Part shown: positions 57,362 through 64,000 of the stretch, piece after piece
Layout of the letters: each line of letters begins with the position of its first letter
Numbering within the stretch: position 1 is the first letter of the stretch
Source of the DNA: Hygrocybe punicea
Taxonomy: Eukaryota; Basidiomycota; Agaricomycetes; Agaricales; Hygrophoraceae
Direction: 5' to 3'
Length of the DNA stretch: 64,000 nt
Assembly: GCA_963556145.1 (NCBI GenBank)
Contig: OY744462.1
Coordinates: 3,224,001-3,288,000 of the forward strand
Made by a program: the position numbers and the translations under genes
Notes under the pieces: model-generated
The model's database searches: none
The model's input: only the letters and a program-made list of their open reading frames with translations
What the model was told of the DNA's origin: nothing

Positions 57362-59242
57362 TTACAATCCTGGATCCAATTTGGATGAGGATGGCTTAGG
57401 GGGTGGCATCGCGGATTGCACTGGAGCGGCCGAGGTGTGAATTTGCGGCGGGACAATATTGCCCCAATCCATCTCCATAGGTGACACGCTTGGCTCCATT
57501 TGGGTTGCTGATGTGTTTTACGAAGACGCACGCATGCCAGGACGCAAAGCTAGATGTAGATGGGAGATATATTAATGTATGTAATGACGTGATGCTGAAC
57601 AAGTTACCTAGAGTTGACAATTTTGTCTTCTTTTTTGCCGGCTTATCGTGATCCTCCATGTCGACGTCAAGATCCAATGCATGTGCGGCTTTGGCAAGTC
57701 TTTGCCTTTCTGTCTCCAAAACACTATCCTCAATTTGGTCACCACCACCTGGAGACGTTTTCGGGCGTTCATCAGACATGAGCTCATCCCGCACCTCACT
57801 CTCGGAGTCCTTGGTCTTATCATTCAAATCCAGCGGTCCAGATGTCCAGATGTCCAGTTCCGAGGAGTCCAGCGTCATGGTTTCCAACTTCAACTTTTTG
57901 GTCTTCAATTTCTTGGAGACCTTCGGGACTTCAACAATGGCTGTCCATACCTTAATGGATATATTACGTTGGATAATGGAACTTATGTTTTTGAAACTTG
58001 GAATCATGGTCCTCCACCTCTGTTTTGATTTTCTCCATCTTTATATCCTCTATGAATGGACATTGTAAATTATAAATCTCATATATTGCATTCAATCACT
58101 TACCACCATTGTCCTCTGCGATCTCTGATGCTCTTGTGCGCTCTATAGTGATGAAGCTTGGATATTATTAGCAGGGTCAAAGAAATGTGGCTTACTTGAC
58201 TTTGGTTTGGGTTTGGGTTTGCTCTTCCCCTTTGTCATCATTTCATCTGGACGGGCAAAGATCAATGTCATTATATATATATAAAGTGGAAAAAGGTAAT
58301 GCAGACCAGTTACATGATCCTTCTTCTTATCCTCCAAAACTGCCTTTGCTTTTCCTTTTCCCTTAGCAGATGGGACCGAATCCTCTGTAGGTTATATGAA
58401 GGTACTGCTAAAATGCAATCTCTATTGTGAATCCTACCGTTTTTAATGGAGATATTGTGTTCTCTACACCATGTGATGACCCGAGGGATAACTGCACGCT
58501 TGGTGGCATCGTCCTGTCCATTGAACTTCCATCCGACAATGGTACCATTGTGCCATGATGGAACGGAGTCATCGTATTTGCCCCAGTCTATCAAAAGCTA
58601 TATTCAATTTATCTGTTGTGATGCGGATGAACACATACCAAGATCCTCTGGCATTATGTCTGTATTGATCGCACCATGTTGTATCAACACCGCAGGGGAA
58701 TGTTTCTTCACATAATATTCTTTGAGAAGCCACTCATCGAAAACCGTACTGCGCCAATCGCTATTCATCTCCTTTGCCTCTGTTGCCTTCAGCACCTCAT
58801 CCCATATTTCATCCATCACGATGTCGGTGTATTTCAGATAACATCGAAGAATATCGGTAGCCTCTTGATCTCGTTTAACATATTCTGGTGAATATTGAGG
58901 TGCCTTCTTGTCAGCGATGGTTATTGTTACATATATATACATGTTCATGTGATATATGATGCGTCGTAGTGCTTCCTCATATCGAGACGGCAGTTCGTGC
59001 CATACTTCACCTTGAGCAGCGACATCGTGAGGATGAGCTTTGATCATATATAGATTGCGTGATAAGACTGGAACGGTACCAGAAGTCTTGTATTCCGCTG
59101 GTATCTCATCAGGAACCATATATTGAATCTGGAAAATCACATGGAGTTCCTGCATCTTTTTTGGCGCGGTATCAGGCCAGTATTTGAAGGCAGATGGGTT
59201 TATGGCAGGGGTGGAGACTTTGATGACAGGAACAGCCATTGG
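57362..59242 (-). CDS. Hypothetical multi-exon protein, function unknown
   Basis: Read from ATG 59242 (MAVPVIKVST, good CAATGG context; the frame is open further upstream). Exons, as best I can place them: 59242-58639, 58587-58438, 58384 to about 58307, 58246-58196, 58142-58104, 58049 to about 58020, about 57947-57610, and about 57515-57362. Introns are 39-95 nt. The N-terminal 200 residues look globular (MNMYIYVTITIADKKAPQYS; YTDIVMDEIWDEVLKATEAK). Next come WGKYDDSVPSWHNGTIVGW, a Lys-rich stretch (SAKGKGKAKAVLEDKKKD), an acidic Ser-rich stretch and a Pro-rich tail (MPPPKPSSSKLDPGL). About 490 residues. I do not recognise the family. The basic and acidic low-complexity C-terminal half suggests a nuclear protein, but that is a guess. 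Middle exon borders are less certain than the first two and the last. Confidence 0.6.
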
Positions 59243-60329
59243 AGGAGCAGAGTTTAATGCTTGGGCAGAATGGAGAGAAAATTTCGGGTAAGTGGAAAAG
59301 GGCAAACCTCGTGTGCCAAATGGAGACACCGGAATCACCTGATCCAATTTGACAACGTTTTAGGGCATGTGTTCGCCGCGTCGTGGATAACATGCAGAAT
59401 ACAGCTGTACATAGAAGAAAACATACCCAAACATACTTTGCTTTCTGTTTTTATTACGGTTTTGCTCACGAGACGGATATACAAGGGGTGTTGAACACAC
59501 TATTATGAAATATATCAGGATGGATACTCAGTCTTAAAGATTTTCCTGTGTTCGTGATATTTTCAGTCTGACATAAACTGAAGGCTCACACACATCGACA
59601 ATGTATCTATGTATCGCGGTATTCTCATCTCATATATCTGAACGCAGCCGAAAGGTTAGTTGAATTTTTTTTGGTTCATTCCTTCCAGACTCTCCATAGC
59701 AATTAGTTTCCATCCAACATTAGACAATCTCGATTTTCCTTAATCTATTCAGAATGTAAGGGTTAGTATACTTCTTACTGTTTATTGTTCAAGGAGATTG
59801 CAAGTCATGTAGAGTACGATTTGAGTTCTTCTTAATCGTAGTATAGACTGCAATCATTGCTGGACATTGTCATTCAATGTAGGACAATCCATTCTGTCAG
59901 TCTAACATTGGTAGAATATCATTATAGAGGTATTTGAGAGTCAGTGACATCGGATATTAATACTGGGCAATGTCTTAAGTCACATTTTAAGTCACATTAA
60001 GTCACATTAAGTCACATTAAGTGGAAAGGTGTTTTCCTGATGTTGTACACATTTAGAATTACACCTATCGAATGTATTTGGGCGGTTTGGTGTCTGTCTG
60101 AGTGATCCTTTTGTTGATATTGTCACTAACTACATTACACAAGCTAAATATATCTTCTAAGCAATATCCAACAGATTTTCAGTGAATAAAACTATTGAAT
60201 GGTGATACGTAGTCCAATTGTCTGAAATATTAGCATTGCACCACTGTGTTCTAAATAGTTGTTTGATACATTTACTTAATTTACATCTTATTACTCGATT
60301 GTAAACATATAATATCTTATACATATACT
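59243..60329. other. Intergenic; short tandem repeat AAGTCACATT
   Basis: No gene recognised. A 10-bp unit AAGTCACATT is repeated about four times at 59976-60022. 59855-59893 is a fragment of the repeat found at 62640 (GGACATTGTCATTCAAT). Confidence 0.6.
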
Positions 60330-62030
60330 ATGTTCTTCAATGAAACTCAATGCCCGAAGTTGCATGAATGCCAACTAAATGACGTCGGAGGAGACCAAAT
60401 CAATATACGTAAGTTTTATTATTTGATATGAATTCAAATTAATATGTTAGTTACGAGTTCTTTTAATTTATTAAAAGACTCGTTCTTTATCAGACCTGGT
60501 TCAGTGAAGGTTCGTAATTAATTAATTAATTAATTAATTCATTAATGTTTTTGCATCGCCTATAGAGAAATTTTTTTTGGGCAAGAGATATGATTCTACT
60601 TCTTATGCTGGAATGTAACATAAAATCGGGGCCATGTTTGGAATGGCTTACATAAGCATTCAAATATGGGATGTCTCACACAAGACAAATTACCTTCCAA
60701 TTATATTCAAAATATTCATACTGCCTTCAGTTCTTATCAGAATTAGCTGAAAATTGAACTGCTGACTAATATAAACATTTCGGGCAAGGTGTGACAGTCA
60801 CATGTGACCAGTCTAACCATATAGGGTACTTTTTGATATTATATACTAAATTTTTTGCTGATCGCAATGGTAATAGTCACATGTGACCAGTCTAACCATA
60901 TATGGTAATTTGGCATAATATATGCTAAATTACATACGGCTCATCATATTCATTACACAAATGCAATTATATTCACAATATTTATCCTGGCCTTAATTCT
61001 TATCAGATTCAGCTGAAAATTGAACTGCTGCCTAACATTATCATTTCGGGTCAGATGTGACAGTCACATGTGACCACTCTAACCATATAGAGCAATTTCT
61101 GATATTGTATAGCAAATTTTTTGCTGATCGCAATAGTGATAGTCACGTGTGACCAGTCTAATCATATAAGGTAATTTTATACCATATATCCTAAATTTCG
61201 AGGTGATCACAGGAGTCATAGTCACATGTGACTACCATTACTATATATAGAAATATCAGCCATATAAGCAGAAATTAGTGTAACTCAGATGATATAATGA
61301 TATTTTTACTTAAAACATATAATTCAATGTGATATCGCTGTATATATTATATACTAATTATATATTTCAAGCAAAATCACTTATTGATGTTTGTAATAAT
61401 CATACAAATAAAAATTCAATAATAGAAACAAGACTTTGTTCATGCCATATGTAACATTGGTCCACTCAAGTACAGCTGTCTTCATGTTATCATCTGTTGT
61501 GCAGCAAAGTTATGGAGAAGTAGGGTTTAGCAAATGTAAGTCAATTGTTATCATACTGTTTAAAGACAGTTGTATTTGACAGTTGATGTATTGTGTTGCT
61601 CTCTTTTTTGGCTGAGAATATTGCATCATGATGAAGCAAAGAAGACATGACAGTGGGAGAGGAGGTTGAGACATGCTATGCAGTTTTATTTTTTTTTACT
61701 TTTTATATTGCTATGATGAGAGGTTGCTATGATGAAAGTGAGGAGAGGAAAAGAAGAACTCGTTCATGCCATGCGAAGCACTGGCCCACTAAACAAGTAG
61801 TGATTGTAGACCGATCAAATGACCGGTCCGAGGCAAGGCGAGAGAGACGGTTGAGATGGGCCATGGAACGCCGTGAGGCGCATTTCAGATACGAAATCGA
61901 AGGGTATGGTCTAGAGAATTGTTGTAGGTCGATGGCTAATAATTCAAAACAGAGTTGTTTTAGTTGTCATTGGTTTTGCGTTAGGGTTTGCGTTGGTGAT
62001 GTGACGGATGAGGCTAGAGTAAACGAATAA
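60330..62030 (+). CDS. Small spliced gene of unknown function with N5 in its first intron
   Basis: Exon 1 (60330-60408) reads MFFNETQCPKLHECQLNDVG then GDQINI and ends at donor GTAAGT. Exon 2 starts at 61798, right after N5, and continues in frame: LVIVDRSNDRSEARRERRLR, then MERREAHFRYEIEG. A 60-nt, frame-neutral intron at 61904-61963 (GTATGG..TTTTAG, with a GCTAAT branch) is possible. The stop is at 62028-62030. About 83-103 residues. The VGGDQIN-type N-terminus resembles short N-terminal segments I know from other agaricomycete proteins of unknown role. The insertion left the codons intact but enlarged the intron from about 42 nt to about 1.4 kb. Confidence 0.5.
60451..61797 (+). mobile_element. 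Non-autonomous Helitron2-type element N5 (long form), intronic
   Basis: 1347 bp, TTACGAGTTCTTTT ... CCCACTAAACAAG, between ATGTTAG and TAGTGATT. It has the same internal duplication as N4 (ATTCAAAATATTCATAC tract at 60703 and again near 60970) and five GTCACATGTGAC-type palindromes (one GTCACGTGTGAC). The internal 3' end finishes near 61470. Its ends are among the best preserved in the window. Confidence 0.88.
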
Positions 62031-62409
62031 GAATATCTGATCATCATATGCTTCAGAAATATTTGGCGTTTACCAGTATCATAACATGGGTACTGGTTTC
62101 AGTCACCTTTATGTGAACCTCACTAAAATACTAAAATTTATCATTACAATTCAAAGCCGTCTGGCAACATTATGGTGATAGATAAATCCTCTTTAGGCGT
62201 AGAACATTGATGCTGACGTGATTCAGATATCACAAAGGTAGTAGAAAATATGGAATTTAGTTGAACAATTACTAATTTAGATTGATATAGTTCATCAACC
62301 GTTAGTTGAACCCGCTCAGTATTACGACTTTTGAAGGATGTAGTATCATCGGCATATCAATATTATAGAGGTATTTTAAAATTACTTATATCGGAATTTA
62401 AGACTGGGC

Positions 62410-62995
62410 AAATTTATTACTCAATACGTGGCTTGCTGAACGGGTGTTTGGCAATCCATTCTGCCTGGAATTTGGGCAGCAGCATCTTTGTTACAATTGT
62501 TGTGGCTTGCCGAACGGTTGACAAACGAATCGAACGCCGTTCGGCAAGTGTTTGGTAAGCCATATAAGCACTCAAACATAATCCAGTGCTAGTAGATAAT
62601 TGTTATATAAGTATTGCTCGGCATGCAGTACAATTGCTTGCTAGACATTGTCATTCAATATAGGACAATCCATTCTGGCTGGAATTTAGGCAGCAACATT
62701 TTTGTTACAATTGTTATGGCTTACCGAACAGTTGACGAATGAATTGAACGCTGTTCGGCAAGTGTTTGGTAAGCCATATAAGCACTCAAACATAATCCAG
62801 TGCTAGTACACAATTGTTGAATAAGTATTGCTCGGTACGCAGCACTATGGCCAAATTTGTTGCTGGACATAGGACAGTCCATTCTGTCTCATAGTTTGGA
62901 AGCAGCACTTTCTTCACAATTGTCGTGGCTTGCAGAACAGTCGGTAAACAGGCCGAACGCTGTGCAATAAGTACATGGTGAGCCACCTAAGCAAT
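62410..62995. repeat. Three tandem copies of a 210-bp repeat with a 12-bp perfect hairpin
   Basis: Landmarks recur about 210 bp apart: GGGCAGCAGCATCTTTG (62476), GGCAGCAACATTTTTG (62688), GAAGCAGCACTTTCTTC (62899). Each is followed by GGCTTGCCGAACGG ... CCGTTCGGCAAG, an inverted pair exact in copy 1 and decayed in 2 and 3. A fourth copy is at 56790. No gene from 62031 to 63187. Confidence 0.75.
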
Positions 62996-63187
62996 ATATT
63001 AGCAACCACGCTAATCCTTAACCACCACTGTACATGACATCAACACTACCTTGACTAGGTTGAGCAGTCATAATACGTTGTTGCCTTCGGTACAATTTTC
63101 TAGGCTTTCAGGTGATTCATAGGGCACATATCGACATTGACGAGTTTTACAGATTACAAAGCGATGATATTTGATGTCACCAGGACA

Positions 63188-64000
63188 TCATTTCGGCACT
63201 CCCAACACCATGACCCATTGAACATTGAGGGAGATGCTCTTTATCAAGTCCTCCACACGCTTGAAAGTGCCCAACAACGACACAGGAATCAGCTGGAATG
63301 TCATGCGGGAAATGTAGAAGCTCTTGGAAAGTCTTTAGCATTGTAGCAAAGTCCGTTTTGACCTTTCGTCCATCGAACATGGGCACTATCATTCCTTTAA
63401 AACACAGCTGTTCTGTATCCATGAGCACTTACCAATATCGTGAAAAGAAAGCGCTGCCTTTTGATAGGATGGCGCTGCCTGACGAGTGAAGGGGCTGAGT
63501 TTCCCCGATTTGGAAGGCGATGCCTCTGTACAACCCGATTTAAGTTAGTCATAAGAGTTAATATTAGACGTACTACTCGGAGATACGTTCATTGCACTTG
63601 CAGAAGTCGTTGCAAAGGACACAAAGTCCTTGAATAGTTGTGCTCGAAATTCCGCCTCACCGATTACCATTCCAATTGCACCAATATATCGCTCCCACTC
63701 ACCTTGGAACAGTGCACCCTGGATAACCTTGACAGGTTTCGTGTTACTACCCACCTTTGGTTCGTCCAGGTAACAAGATTCCACCATGATGACAGATGTG
63801 AAGATAGTTGGATCGCCTCCTCCAACAGCATGGAAGAAGTTTCGCCCAAATCCACCTGTAGAGATTCAGGCTGGATCATCACGAGAAAGATTCGAATATT
63901 TGCCAGAGCGAACGAAAGTGATGGTAAACTTAATACAGGATGTTCATCATGAAAAGATCATGTTAAGACTAGGTCAAACGCACCTGGTGATCCGGTGCTG
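63188..64000 (-). pseudogene. Partial gene of unknown function, minus strand, with one frameshift
   Basis: Coding blocks on the minus strand: 63882 to about 63790 (MIQPESLQVDLGETSSMLLE), 63760-63545 (VIQGALFQGEWERYIGAIGM then FRAQLFKDFVSF), and 63410-63188 (MIVPMFDGRKVKTDFATMLK; HFPHDIPADSCVVVGH). The last block continues one base out of frame as TFKRVEDLIKSISLNVQWVM and LGVPK, then TGA at 63188-63190. A single-base deletion after VVVGH explains the break. Introns join the blocks, but I cannot place them all. I do not recognise a domain; 5' end outside or near the window edge. Confidence 0.45.

Overview
The window is fungal and almost certainly from an agaricomycete (mushroom-forming basidiomycete). 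The support is short introns of about 48-60 nt, a class V myosin gene, a KDZ transposase, a Ty3/Gypsy chromovirus with a chromodomain, and Helitrons encoding Rep plus a PIF1-type helicase. Most of the 64 kb is a stratified nest of mobile elements lying between a host gene on the left (1-736) and a small cluster of host-like spliced genes on the right (57362-64000).

Layout. 1-736: 5' end of a class V myosin gene on the minus strand. 776-5706: decayed Ty1/Copia element whose 5' LTR lies 39 bp from the myosin start codon; it carries a reversed solo LTR of its own family and one non-autonomous Helitron (N1). 5707-9422: unclassified sequence, a minisatellite, a KDZ transposase pseudogene and exon-like fragments. 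9423-22085: autonomous-type Helitron A (minus strand), broken by N2 and by a hAT-like element. 22258-44576: one old, CpG-depleted Ty3/Gypsy copy into which at least eight other elements have inserted, including N4, several hAT-like elements with 8-bp target duplications, a solo LTR, and N3. N3 was itself split by a young, apparently intact Gypsy (36389-43425, TSD GATAA). 44577 to about 56315: Helitron B (minus strand), broken by N6 and by a CACTA-like element with long TIRs. 57362-64000: a spliced gene of unknown function, a small spliced gene with N5 in its intron, a tandem repeat, and a partial frameshifted gene.

The Helitrons here are of the Helitron2/Helentron kind. They have asymmetric terminal inverted repeats (ACGAGTTCTTT at the 5' end, AAAGAACTCGT just upstream of a 3' hairpin) and no target duplication. 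Both coding copies have Rep (HxH and two-tyrosine motifs), a PIF1-like helicase, and a C-terminal cysteine-protease-like domain. The six non-autonomous copies share a second, internal, decayed 3' end.

The most interesting unit is the young Gypsy. Besides gag and pol it carries, on the opposite strand between pol and the 3' LTR, an intron-containing gene. Its spliced product joins a charged coiled coil to an exact Gal4-spaced six-cysteine cluster. A divergent copy of this antisense reading frame stays open in the old element, where gag and pol are full of stops. The same Gypsy family shows a covarying 11-nt match between the presumed mRNA 5' end and the primer-binding site, which supports Tf1-type self-priming.
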